From Pseudomonadota bacterium (GTDB taxonomy: Bacteria > Pseudomonadota > Alphaproteobacteria > Rhizobiales > Xanthobacteraceae): 8,388 nucleotides of DNA. Numbering within the stretch: position 1 is the first letter of the stretch; the number at the start of each line of letters is the position of its first letter. The notes beneath the pieces are model-generated. The model ran no database searches. It saw only the letters and a list, made by a program, of their open reading frames with translations, and had not been told where the DNA came from. Position numbers and translations under genes: made by a program. Of this stretch, positions 1 to 6,128 are shown one piece after another. Where the stretch lies: assembly GCA_023433965.1 (NCBI GenBank), contig JAEYTQ010000062.1, forward strand, positions 1-8,388, read 5' to 3'.

Positions 1-857
1 GCCCGACCTTCCGCCCGAAGATGGCGCGAGGCCGCGGCCGCTTCTCCATCGATCGCATCCACTACGTCATCGACCAGGCGTTGCCGATGCTGGCCAAGTT
101 CCGCCACATCGTGCTGGTCGAGTCCGACGATCCCGTCGCCTTCTTCGCCTATCCCAACAAGCCGAGCGTGCTGCGGCCCGAGGGCTGCGACGTGCATCGC
201 ATGACCTCCTGGGGCGAGAACTCGGTCGCGGCGCTCGAGGCGCTCGCCGGCGCCGTGAAGGCCAGCGCCAAGGACGTCAAGCCGCAGGCTTTGGCCGAGC
301 TGCTCAAGCCGACCGGCGCCCTGACCCACGCCTCGATCGCGCAGGCCATTGCATACGCGATCCCCGAGAATGCGATCCTCGTCGACGAATCCCTCACCAC
401 CGGCCGCGCCTTCTTCCCGCCGACGGCCGCCGCCGCACCACACGACTGGCTCCAGAACATGGGCGGCTCGATCGGCTTCTCGACGCCGCTGTCGATCGGC
501 GCGGCGATCGCCTGCCCGGATCGCAAGGTCATCACCATGGTCGGCGACGGCAGCGCGATGTACACGATCCAGTCGCTGTGGACGCAGGCGCGCGAGAACC
601 TGAACATCGTCACCATCGTGTTCGCCAACCGCATCTACCAGATCCTACGCGGCGAGTTCGACAATGTCGGCGCCGGCGAGCCCGGCCAGCGCGCCAACGA
701 CATGCTCCGGCTCGACCGCCCGACGCTGGATTTCGTGGCGCTGGCCAAGGGCATGGGCGTGCCCGGCCGCGCCGTCACCAACGCCGACGAGTTCAACAAG
801 GCGCTGGCCGAAGCCGTGGCCGAGCCGGGGCCGCGCCTGATCGAAGTCCAGATGTAG
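1..857 (+). CDS. Acetolactate synthase large-subunit-like TPP enzyme, 3' part
   Basis: The reading frame is open from the left edge, so the N-terminal half (TPP pyrimidine-binding domain) lies outside the window. About 285 residues are visible. They hold the end of the middle domain and the whole C-terminal TPP-diphosphate-binding domain: a GGSIGFSTPLSIGAA stretch, then the metal/TPP motif beginning GDGSAMYT at 543 and ending FANRIY near 621-638. The spacing matches the family's GDG-X24-27-N motif. The second residue of the usual NN pair is absent (A-N-R), which I recall as normal for this acetolactate-synthase-like/benzoylformate-decarboxylase-like branch. The C-terminus (EPGPRLIEVQM) is typical. 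These enzymes decarboxylate or ligate 2-oxo acids. Which 2-oxo acid is used here cannot be told, and it is probably not the main branched-chain IlvB, because no IlvH regulatory subunit follows. The ATG at 21 is internal, not the start. Confidence 0.88.
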   Translation, partial: PTFRPKMARGRGRFSIDRIHYVIDQALPMLAKFRHIVLVESDDPVAFFAYPNKPSVLRPEGCDVHRMTSWGENSVAALEALAGAVKASAKDVKPQALAELLKPTGALTHASIAQAIAYAIPENAILVDESLTTGRAFFPPTAAAAPHDWLQNMGGSIGFSTPLSIGAAIACPDRKVITMVGDGSAMYTIQSLWTQARENLNIVTIVFANRIYQILRGEFDNVGAGEPGQRANDMLRLDRPTLDFVALAKGMGVPGRAVTNADEFNKALAEAVAEPGPRLIEVQM

Positions 858-895
858 GACGGCGGCGGACAGAGCGCCGCGAGCCCGGAGGCACC

Positions 896-1411
896 ATGCA
901 GACCGAGCTGAACAAGGTGATCGCGGCTGTCAGGGACTTCTACGCCCACGAGACGTTCCTGTTCGACAAGGACGTCGGCGAGCGCGCGGTCACGCACCGC
1001 TTCGCCGTCCACCTGGAGAAGCAGTTTCCAGGCTGGTCAACCGACTGCAACTACGACCGGCTCGGCGAGCGCACGCTGCACCTGCCGCGCGGCAGCATCA
1101 TCTCGACCGACGACCATCTCGGCAAATCGATCTACCCCGATGTCGTCGTGCATCAGCGTGAGATCCCGAACAACCTGCTCGCGGTCGAGATCCGCAAGGC
1201 CAGCAATCACACGCCGCTGGAGCACGACCAGCACAAGCTGAGAGCGCTCACCGACGTGCATGTCTGGTTTCCGTTTTGGATTGGCCTGCTGCTGGTGCTG
1301 GACCGGCATGCGGTCACGATGTCGGAAGTCTATGTCAGTGCGGCCCTCGATGAGGCGCAGTCGCGCTGGTTCGCAAGCCGGCTGCAGGAGAGCGGATTGG
1401 CGGCCTCTTAG
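896..1411 (+). CDS. Small PD-(D/E)XK nuclease-like protein, function unknown
   Basis: A 171-residue protein. The ATG at 896 follows GGAGG (886-890) at good distance, 38 bases after the TPP-enzyme stop, so the two may be co-transcribed. Residues 80-101 read Y-PD-VVV...NNLLAVEIRK. A Pro-Asp strand followed about 15 residues later by a hydrophobic strand ending in Glu-X-Lys is the pattern of the PD-(D/E)XK nuclease fold. Earlier conserved-looking residues are E29, H34-R35 and N52-Y53; D111 and K114-L115 follow the core. Here D82 and E98 are present, but the usual catalytic Lys is Arg (E98-I99-R100), with Lys only at 101. The protein may therefore be a weak or inactive nuclease, or a nucleic-acid-binding relative. 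No methylase or other restriction partner is adjacent. The CDS is well supported; the fold is an inference from the motif. Confidence 0.78.
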   Translation: MQTELNKVIAAVRDFYAHETFLFDKDVGERAVTHRFAVHLEKQFPGWSTDCNYDRLGERTLHLPRGSIISTDDHLGKSIYPDVVVHQREIPNNLLAVEIRKASNHTPLEHDQHKLRALTDVHVWFPFWIGLLLVLDRHAVTMSEVYVSAALDEAQSRWFASRLQESGLAAS

Positions 1412-1657
1412 ACTTGCCTTCGCTGCTGTCTTTCGATCCCGAACTTCGAGTGTCCTTCAGCGGCCTCCGCAGGTCCTTAGGCGCATCTTCTCGTCATCGC
1501 GCATCGGACAGAAGCAATCCTCTTTCGACCGACGCGCATTTGCAACTTGGTTCCATTGCCGAGAGGGCGGCCGCATAGCATTTATTGATGGTCTACCGCG
1601 GCAAGTTCCTAAGCGACGTCCAGGCAAAACGGATGTGCGGGCTTGTCGATCGTCAAT

Positions 1658-1662
1658 GAGGA
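1658..1662 (+). promoter_or_regulatory. Shine-Dalgarno site favouring the GTG start at 1671
   Basis: GAGGA lies 8 bases before GTG 1671. It overlaps the alternative in-frame ATG at 1656, which has no Shine-Dalgarno sequence of its own. This favours GTG 1671 as the start; ATG 1656 would add only five residues. Confidence 0.5.
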
Positions 1663-1670
1663 TTCCTGCT

Positions 1671-2657
1671 GTGCGCTTCGTTCGATCTCTTGTCTTGCTG
1701 GCCGCGTCCGTCCTGACCGCATCGATGCTCATGCATGCGAGTGGTGCCAGCGCCACCGCCTGGCCGAGCCGTACCATCAAATTGATCGTGCCGTTTCCTC
1801 CTGGCGGCGCCGCGGATACCGTCGCACGCATTTACGCGGACAAGCTGAGCGCGGCGCTCAAGCAGCCCGTGGTGATCGAGAACAAGGCAGGCGCAGGCAC
1901 TGCGATTGCAGCCGAAGCCGTCGCCGCCGCGGACCCCGATGGCTACACGTTGTCCCTCGCTCCCGCGGGCCAGCTCACCATCCTGCCGCACATCAACAAG
2001 GAGATCAGGTACGATCCCTTCAGGAGCTTCGTTCCGGTGTCGAACCTGGCTACGGTCCCCTATGTGCTGGCAGTCAGCCCGGAGACGCCGGTGTCGAACG
2101 CTGGGGAGCTCGTCGCTGCCGCGATCAAGGATCCCGGCAGATTGACCTACTCTTCCTGCGGCCCCGGCACGCTCTGCCACTTGAGCGGCGAACTCTTCCA
2201 GCGCCAGACCGGCACGAAGCTGCTGCATGTGCCGTTCAAGGGCAGCGCCCCGGCGGTCAACGCATTGCTGGGCAACGTCGTCAATCTGTCGTTCGACACG
2301 CTGACCGTGCTGGCGCCGCAGATCCGTGACGGCAAGATCAAAGGTCTTCTCGTCACCAGCCGCGAGCGCTCATCACAGCTGCCCGATGTCCCCACCGCAG
2401 CGGAAGCCGGCGTGTCGGACTTCGTCGTCGATTCCTGGTTCGGCCTGGTCGCGCCCGCAGGCACCCCGGCCGAAATCATCCAGCGCCTTAATGTGGAAGT
2501 CGTACGCATCGGGGCTCAAGCCGATGTTCGAACCCGCCTGGAGGCTCAGGGACTGCTCGTCACCACCTCAACGCCCGAGGGATTCACGGACATCATCAAG
2601 GCCGACTACGGGCGCTGGGGCAAAGTGATCAAGGATTCCGGCGTCGAGGTTTTCTAA
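1671..2657 (+). CDS. Bug/TctC-family periplasmic solute-binding protein
   Basis: A 328-residue protein, the usual length for the Bug (tripartite tricarboxylate receptor TctC) family. Residues 1-28 are a signal peptide (MRFVRSLVLLAASVLTAS, Ala-rich end near 25-30). The mature protein opens with WPSRTIKLIVPFPPGGAADTVAR (split here at residues 31-53), the family hallmark. Later family features are PVVIENKAGAGT (66-77), DPDGYTL (88-94), HVPFKGSAPA (186-195), LPDVPTAAEAG (237-247) and a VAPAGTPAEI stretch (260-269). The protein binds a carboxylate or similar small organic ligand in the periplasm. No TctA/TctB membrane subunits are adjacent, which is common for Bug genes, so the ligand and transporter are unknown. 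Oddly, the ligand-loop segment 160-172 carries Cys163 and Cys169. ATG 1656 is an alternative start. The preceding 259 non-coding bases show no convincing promoter. Confidence 0.9.
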   Translation: MRFVRSLVLLAASVLTASMLMHASGASATAWPSRTIKLIVPFPPGGAADTVARIYADKLSAALKQPVVIENKAGAGTAIAAEAVAAADPDGYTLSLAPAGQLTILPHINKEIRYDPFRSFVPVSNLATVPYVLAVSPETPVSNAGELVAAAIKDPGRLTYSSCGPGTLCHLSGELFQRQTGTKLLHVPFKGSAPAVNALLGNVVNLSFDTLTVLAPQIRDGKIKGLLVTSRERSSQLPDVPTAAEAGVSDFVVDSWFGLVAPAGTPAEIIQRLNVEVVRIGAQADVRTRLEAQGLLVTTSTPEGFTDIIKADYGRWGKVIKDSGVEVF

Positions 2658-2718
2658 ACCACGACCCATAAAAGCGCGCCACGCTTGCCGGCGAAAGGGC
2701 GGGGGCGAGCGTCCTCGC

Positions 2719-3666
2719 TCAGAACCTGAAGCTGCTCTGGATGAAGGTGCCGTAGCGGTCGACCTGGTAGGTCTGCGCCTGCCCCGCCGCTCCGCTCGCA
2801 GGCTCGGTGAAATCGTTGATCCCGGTGTGCCAGTACCGGGCGCCAATGCCGACATTCGCGTTGGGCGTGACGGCATAGGACATCACGGTCTCGAGCTGGA
2901 AGCCATGGCCGTAGCCGCGCGACGGCTCGGTGCCGAAGGTGAAATAGTGCGTGTCGAAAGCCCTCACGTCGGAATAGGTGTAGGCGGCATCGACCGTGAG
3001 CTTGAGCGCCGGCGTAAACCAGAGATCGGCCACCGCGCCGGCGCGGACGGAGTGCAGGATGTCGCGCTCGGTGATGACCTTGACGTTGCCGGCGAGGGCG
3101 CCGGCGCCTTCGCAGATCTGGCCGCCGGGCACCGTCTGCCGGCATCCCCACGCATCGGCCAGCTCGCCGCGGTAATGATAGCCGACGAAGCCACCCAGGC
3201 GAAGGCGGGGCTCCGCATTGAGGGGACGTGACTCGTAGAAGGAATAGCCGACATCGAGATTGGCGTAGCCGAGAAAGCCGCGGGTCTGGCTCTCCGTCTT
3301 CGTGTATGGCCCGTTGAAGAACGGCGGGAAATCCTCGTCGTTCATGGTGCCGCCGGTGATGCCGCCAAATCCGCCATAGCCCTTGACGAAGAACTTCATG
3401 GGGCTGTCGACCCGGAAGAAAACCTCTCCCGAATGCGTGCTCATGTTGTGATAGTCGAGCCGCGAGATGACCGGGGAAGATCGCGAGCCGGTGGTGTGCA
3501 AGTCGTAAGCGGTGCGGCCGATGCTGTACCAGTAGCGTGCGCCGACCTCGATCTGCCAAAGACTTGGCGGCTCGGCGGTCCTGACGGTCTTGATCGGCAG
3601 GTCGGCGGCGATTGCCGGAGCGGCGAGCATGACGACGCCGAATGCGATGAATGCAGCCTTGTGCAC
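2719..3666 (-). CDS. Omptin-family outer-membrane aspartate protease (OmpT-like)
   Basis: A 315-residue protein from GTG 3666, which is preceded by GAGGA. Residues 1-20 are a signal peptide (cut AIA|ADLP), giving a mature length of about 295, close to OmpT. It ends in SSFRF with a terminal Phe, the outer-membrane barrel signal, and has alternating beta strands throughout. Aligned by eye with OmpT from memory: S-R-L-D-Y (68-72) matches SQLDW; GGTMNDED (105-112) matches the loop with catalytic D83/D85, giving D110/D112; D238-T-H240 matches D210/H212; and Y-A-V-T-P-N-A (264-270) matches YYVTPNA. All four catalytic positions are therefore kept. The OmpT S1-pocket acids E27 and D208 appear to be R51 and A236, so specificity for basic residues may be lost. 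Cys175/Cys185 could form a disulfide in a surface loop. Omptins cleave peptides at the cell surface and need lipopolysaccharide for activity. The frame continues upstream to an ATG at 3849, but that extension precedes the signal peptide. Confidence 0.8.
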   Translation of the reverse strand: MHKAAFIAFGVVMLAAPAIAADLPIKTVRTAEPPSLWQIEVGARYWYSIGRTAYDLHTTGSRSSPVISRLDYHNMSTHSGEVFFRVDSPMKFFVKGYGGFGGITGGTMNDEDFPPFFNGPYTKTESQTRGFLGYANLDVGYSFYESRPLNAEPRLRLGGFVGYHYRGELADAWGCRQTVPGGQICEGAGALAGNVKVITERDILHSVRAGAVADLWFTPALKLTVDAAYTYSDVRAFDTHYFTFGTEPSRGYGHGFQLETVMSYAVTPNANVGIGARYWHTGINDFTEPASGAAGQAQTYQVDRYGTFIQSSFRF

Positions 3667-3670
3667 GACG

Positions 3671-3675
3671 TCCTC
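3671..3675 (-). promoter_or_regulatory. Shine-Dalgarno site for GTG 3666
   Basis: On the minus strand GAGGA lies 4 bases before GTG 3666, directly ahead of the signal peptide of the omptin-like gene. It argues against the longer ATG start at 3849. Confidence 0.55.
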
Positions 3676-3863
3676 AGTCAGCCCTGCTCGACATCCGGCG
3701 AATCGGAATGAGCATCCCGAGGCGGATTGTCCTGGCTTGCTGCGCGCGAGGCAATCCGCAAGCTCGCCAGAGCAGCGGATTCGCCACGAGTTGTGGCAAC
3801 TTGGCATCACACGCGACGATTCGGTGGCGATGATGTAGGGGCAGGCCATGCACGAAAATGCAG

Positions 3864-3890
3864 AGCCCCGGCGGTTGATCCGCCGAGGCT
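3864..3890 (-). terminator. Rho-independent-type terminator of the DUF3551 gene
   Basis: Arms 3864-3874 (AGCCCCGGCGG) and 3880-3890 (CCGCCGAGGCT) enclose a 5-base loop. Read as minus-strand RNA, the only imperfect pair (3868/3886) is a G-U wobble, giving an 11-bp stem; on the plus strand it is a C-A mismatch. The minus-strand transcript then runs into CTGCATTTTCG, a short U run a few bases late. The hairpin lies 47 bases after the DUF3551 stop and about 200 bases ahead of the omptin-like gene, so it should separate the two transcripts. Confidence 0.65.
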
Positions 3891-3937
3891 ATGCGTGCGC
3901 CATCACGCAGGCCGCACGGTCTTCAGCCGCGGTCTCG

Positions 3938-4171
3938 TCAGTAATAGTAGGGCTGCGAATAAGCGTAGCGCGGGTTGATGCCGCAATAGGCCGACGTGCC
4001 GGACGCCGAGGCGGCACATTGCTGATAGGTGGCGAACTGGCAGTTGCCGGGATAGCCCCAGCCGCGGCCTTGCAGGCAGAAGCGATCGTTCGCGGCCTGG
4101 GCCGGCGCCGCCGACAATGACGCGGCGATCAAGGTTGCGAATGATGCGAGGGTGAGGATGGTGCGACGCAT
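3938..4171 (-). CDS. DUF3551-family small secreted protein
   Basis: A 77-residue protein. The ATG at 4171 has a strong Shine-Dalgarno site, AAGGAGA at 4177-4183, 5 bases away. Residues 1-27 are a signal peptide (MRRTILTLASFATLIAAS, cut near AQA|AND). The mature part is only about 50 residues: FCLQGRGWGYPGNC (31-44), then FATYQQCAASASGTSAYC (46-63) and GINPRYAYSQPYYY. The four cysteines (32, 44, 52, 63) and the W-G-Y-P-G-x-C, Y-x-Q-C and C-x-x-N-P-R-Y elements are the DUF3551 pattern, found many times over in Bradyrhizobium and related genomes. Its function is unknown; four Cys in an exported protein suggest two disulfides. It is transcribed in the same direction as the omptin-like gene but separated from it by a terminator. 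Confidence 0.88.
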   Translation of the reverse strand: MRRTILTLASFATLIAASLSAAPAQAANDRFCLQGRGWGYPGNCQFATYQQCAASASGTSAYCGINPRYAYSQPYYY

Positions 4172-4193
4172 TTCAATCTCCTTCGATACGGGT

Positions 4194-4217
4194 GGAACCG
4201 CCGTGCCTCGGCGTTCC
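4194..4217 (-). other. Stem-loop in the 5' leader of the DUF3551 gene
   Basis: GGAAC (4194-4198) plus GCCG (4200-4203) pair with CGGC (4209-4212) and GTTCC (4213-4217), with one bulged base at 4199 and a 5-base loop: 9 base pairs. It ends 22 bases before the ATG, just ahead of the Shine-Dalgarno site. It could protect the 5' end of the message or affect translation; there is no direct evidence of function. Confidence 0.4.
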
Positions 4218-4428
4218 CGGTGGACGGACTGTTGCCCGATATGCCTGTGTTGGTGTCGGCATGCCGCGGTGCGTTCGAGGTGAGGCACATCATGACGCAG
4301 GCCAGCGCCCGCAATGTGATCTCCACCACAGTTCCGGCGTGGGATCGGACCTATTGTCGACGAACTTGCACGCGTCGATGCCGGAGGCCAAGGTTGGCCC
4401 ATTCGGATCAGGCATTTTGGAGGTTCTG

Positions 4429-4788
4429 ATGCAGAAATCATATTGGCTGGCCGCGACGGCAGCGCTGGTGCTCGTGATGCAAACGCCGCTTGCCCTGGCG
4501 CAAGGGGCGCCGGCTGCCGGCGGAACCGCGGCTCCTGCCGCGACAACCCCTGCGCCCGCCGCGACAGCCACTGCGCCGGCTGCGACGACGACCGCACCGG
4601 GCGCAACCACCGACAGCTCCGGCCAGCCGACCGATGCCAAGAAGAGCGCCTCGAAGAAGCCGGCCAAGAAGAAGATGACCCGGCAGCAGGAGATCGATCA
4701 TTCGGTCGACACCGGCACCGTGCCTTCGCGCTACCGCAGCTCGGTCCCCAAGCAGTATCACCAATACATCCCGTTCGATAAGCGGTAG
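4429..4788 (+). CDS. Secreted Ala/Pro/Thr-rich protein with conserved-looking tail
   Basis: A 119-residue protein I do not recognise. The ATG at 4429 follows GGAGG (4419-4423) at 5 bases and opens a clean signal peptide (residues 1-24, LALA|QGAPAA). A GTG at 4192 would lengthen the frame by 79 residues, but it lacks a ribosome-binding site and would bury the signal peptide. Residues 25-62 are low-complexity Ala/Thr/Pro, likely an unfolded linker. Residues 71-82 are Lys-rich (KKSASKKPAKKK). Residues 83-119 look globular or conserved: a MTRQQEIDHS helix, then TGTVPSRYRSSVPKQYHQYIPFDKR. The layout (exported, flexible spacer, basic patch, Tyr/Pro-rich tail) suggests a periplasmic or envelope-associated protein that binds a polyanion such as lipopolysaccharide or the cell wall; that is speculation. 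It is divergent from the DUF3551 gene. Confidence 0.8.
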   Translation: MQKSYWLAATAALVLVMQTPLALAQGAPAAGGTAAPAATTPAPAATATAPAATTTAPGATTDSSGQPTDAKKSASKKPAKKKMTRQQEIDHSVDTGTVPSRYRSSVPKQYHQYIPFDKR

Positions 4789-4801
4789 CGGGCCGCACGG
4801 T

Positions 4802-4818
4802 GGCGCGGCGGTCGCGCC
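4802..4818 (+). terminator. Possible terminator hairpin after the 119-residue gene
   Basis: GGCGCG (4802-4807) and CGCGCC (4813-4818) form a 6-bp GC-only stem with a 5-base loop, 13 bases after the stop codon. No T run follows, so it may only pause or stabilise the transcript. In GC-rich DNA such a short stem can also arise by chance. Confidence 0.3.
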
Positions 4819-4860
4819 GGCTGCGTCGCCGTTGCCCATTGAAGGATGGCCTTGGCCGTG

Positions 4861-4889
4861 GGATCAAGCCACCTACATCGGGTTGATCC
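4861..4889. promoter_or_regulatory. Inverted repeat upstream of the 167-residue gene
   Basis: GGATCAAGCC (4861-4870) and GGGTTGATCC (4880-4889) are inverted copies with one mismatch over 10 bp and a 9-base spacer. The repeat lies 61 bases before ATG 4951, in the gap between two co-directional genes. Its size and position suit a dimeric regulator's operator; a transcript hairpin is the alternative. I do not recognise the motif. Confidence 0.4.
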
Positions 4890-4950
4890 GAAACGTGATC
4901 GAGCGAGGCGACCATCGGTTCGCTCCAAGGGCCAAAGTCCGGGGGAAGGA

Positions 4951-5454
4951 ATGAGCGAGGACGGGAAGGATGCCGGTCTGGTGGCCATGATCAGCAGCAT
5001 CCTGGGCGGCAACAAACGCGCAGACACCCCGCCGCCGCTCACCGAAGCTCCCCCGACAGCCCCGGCGAACGAGCCCGTAACGGTCGAGCCGCCCGCCCTC
5101 GATGCCGCGGCGGCTGAGCCGGCTGAAGCGGAGATCAAGTCCGAGCCTGCACCCGGAACCGTGGTGCCCGCCGAGATCAAGCCGGCCGAGGCGCCTGCCA
5201 AGAGCGTCACGACGCGGGACGGCAAGCAATTGCTTCCCGCGGACGCCATCGCCGATCTCGTGCTCGGCGAGCTGCGCAAGATGGAGGATTTTCCGGCCTC
5301 CGGCGTCTCGGTCACCGTCTATGGCTACCGGAACTGGAACGCCATGCTCACCTTCGCGCCGTTCTCGACCAGTTTCCAGAACGCGACCCGGTTCCGCCAA
5401 GCCTTGCCGGATCTCGTCTTCAAGCTCCGTCGTTTCGTCGAACTTGAGATATAG
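4951..5454 (+). CDS. Protein of unknown function with Pro/Ala/Glu-rich linker
   Basis: A 167-residue cytosolic-looking protein that I do not recognise. ATG 4951 was chosen because a purine-rich GGGGGAAGGA (4941-4950) abuts it and the sequence before it in this frame is Arg-rich and unlike protein; ATG 4846 would add 35 residues. There are three parts. Residues 1-23 form a possible short helix (GLVAMISSILGG). Residues 24-86 are Pro/Ala/Glu-rich and probably disordered. Residues 87-167 form a compact domain with a helix (ADAIADLVLGELRKMEDF), two strands (VSVTVYGYRN and WNAMLTFAP), and a C-terminal helix and strand rich in Arg and hydrophobics (RFRQALPDLVFKLRRFVELEI, split as 147-167). There is no signal peptide or catalytic motif. 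It ends 67 bases before the GreA-like gene and may share its transcript. Confidence 0.75.
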   Translation: MSEDGKDAGLVAMISSILGGNKRADTPPPLTEAPPTAPANEPVTVEPPALDAAAAEPAEAEIKSEPAPGTVVPAEIKPAEAPAKSVTTRDGKQLLPADAIADLVLGELRKMEDFPASGVSVTVYGYRNWNAMLTFAPFSTSFQNATRFRQALPDLVFKLRRFVELEI

Positions 5455-5509
5455 TCTGGGCCAATCACCGGCCGCGGGAACGCGATGCGGGTCGCCCGAA
5501 CAGTTCGAC

Positions 5510-5514
5510 AGGAA
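5510..5514 (+). promoter_or_regulatory. Shine-Dalgarno site for the TTG start at 5522
   Basis: AGGAA lies 7 bases before TTG 5522. It supports this rare start over internal or upstream codons of the same frame, which otherwise has no ATG or GTG close to the start of homology. Confidence 0.5.
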
Positions 5515-5521
5515 GCCAGAA

Positions 5522-6004
5522 TTGAGCGTCGCCTTCACCAAGGAAGAGAGCGCCGAAACCGCGTCCGAGACGCTGTTGCCGGACCGCCCGATCTCGCCGC
5601 ATCCAAACCTCGTGACGGAGACCGGCCTTCTTGCGTTGCAGACGCAGCTTGCTGAGGCGCGCAAGGCCTATGAAGCCGCGCAGGCCATCGAGGACGTCAA
5701 CGAGAAGCGGCGGCAGTCGGCCGTGCCCCTGCGCGATGCGCGCTATCTCACCGAGCGCTTGCGCACGGCGCAGGTCATGCCCGATCCCGTCGCGGCCGAT
5801 ATCGTCGCCTTCGGCAGCACCGTGACTTTCAGCCGCGCCGACGGCCGCGTGCAGACCTACCGCATCGTCGGCGAGGACGAAGCCGATCCCAAGGCGGGGA
5901 CGATCTCGTTCGTCTCGCCGGTGGCGCGCTCGCTGATGGGAAAGGCGGTCGGAGACGTCGTCGGCACAGGCGCGCAGGAGATCGAGATCCTGTCGATTGC
6001 GTAG
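5522..6004 (+). CDS. GreA/GreB-family transcription elongation factor
   Basis: A 160-residue protein read from TTG 5522, giving MSVAFTKEESAE as the N-terminus, which resembles rhizobial members as I remember them. Residues 1-30 are an extension (LPDRPISPHPNLVT) ahead of a coiled coil (about 34-84). The C-terminal FKBP-like domain (about 94-158) contains FGSTVTFSRADGR, TYRIVGEDEADPKAG and ISFVSPVARSLMGKAVGDVV, near-textbook GreA sequence. Gre factors enter the RNA polymerase secondary channel and stimulate cleavage of backtracked RNA. The catalytic tip of GreA (D41 and E44 in E. coli, DLSE) probably corresponds to D58-V-N-E61, but the following NAEYH segment is replaced by KRRQSA. This is probably a paralogue rather than the housekeeping GreA. 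It is likely co-transcribed with the 167-residue gene 67 bases upstream. Confidence 0.85.
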   Translation: MSVAFTKEESAETASETLLPDRPISPHPNLVTETGLLALQTQLAEARKAYEAAQAIEDVNEKRRQSAVPLRDARYLTERLRTAQVMPDPVAADIVAFGSTVTFSRADGRVQTYRIVGEDEADPKAGTISFVSPVARSLMGKAVGDVVGTGAQEIEILSIA

Positions 6005-6128
6005 GGGCGGTCAGGGCGATCGCGATGATTGCTATCGACAGAAGCGATCCCGTTCGCCTAAAGCATGCGTCACGGGGTTCCTCGCTATCGGTGGTCTGCG
6101 CCTTGCCCGCCAAACAAAGCTCGGTTGA

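Noticed and set aside
627..632. Loss of the second Asn of the TPP motif as a sign of an inactive enzyme
   Set aside because: The A-N-R form is, as far as I recall, normal in this acetolactate-synthase-like branch.
149..634. A 161-residue minus-strand frame inside the TPP-enzyme gene
   Set aside because: It is antisense to a well-recognised domain and reflects GC-rich codon bias; no independent features.
1260..1670. A longer start for the Bug-family protein
   Set aside because: The extra residues are Arg/Ser-rich, overlap the preceding gene and would place the signal peptide inside the protein.
2705..2720. A GCGAG/CTCGC hairpin between the Bug and omptin-like gene ends as a shared terminator
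   Set aside because: The stem is only 5 bp with no T run and overlaps the omptin-like stop codon; too weak to annotate.
3667..3849. The ATG start at 3849 for the omptin-like gene
   Set aside because: The 61 added residues precede a complete signal peptide and are Cys/Arg/Ser-rich; GTG 3666 has a Shine-Dalgarno site.
4194..4215. A GGAAC...CGTT pair resembling an EcfG (general stress) promoter
   Set aside because: The spacing is 13 bases instead of the usual 16-17, and the sequence is better explained as a stem-loop.
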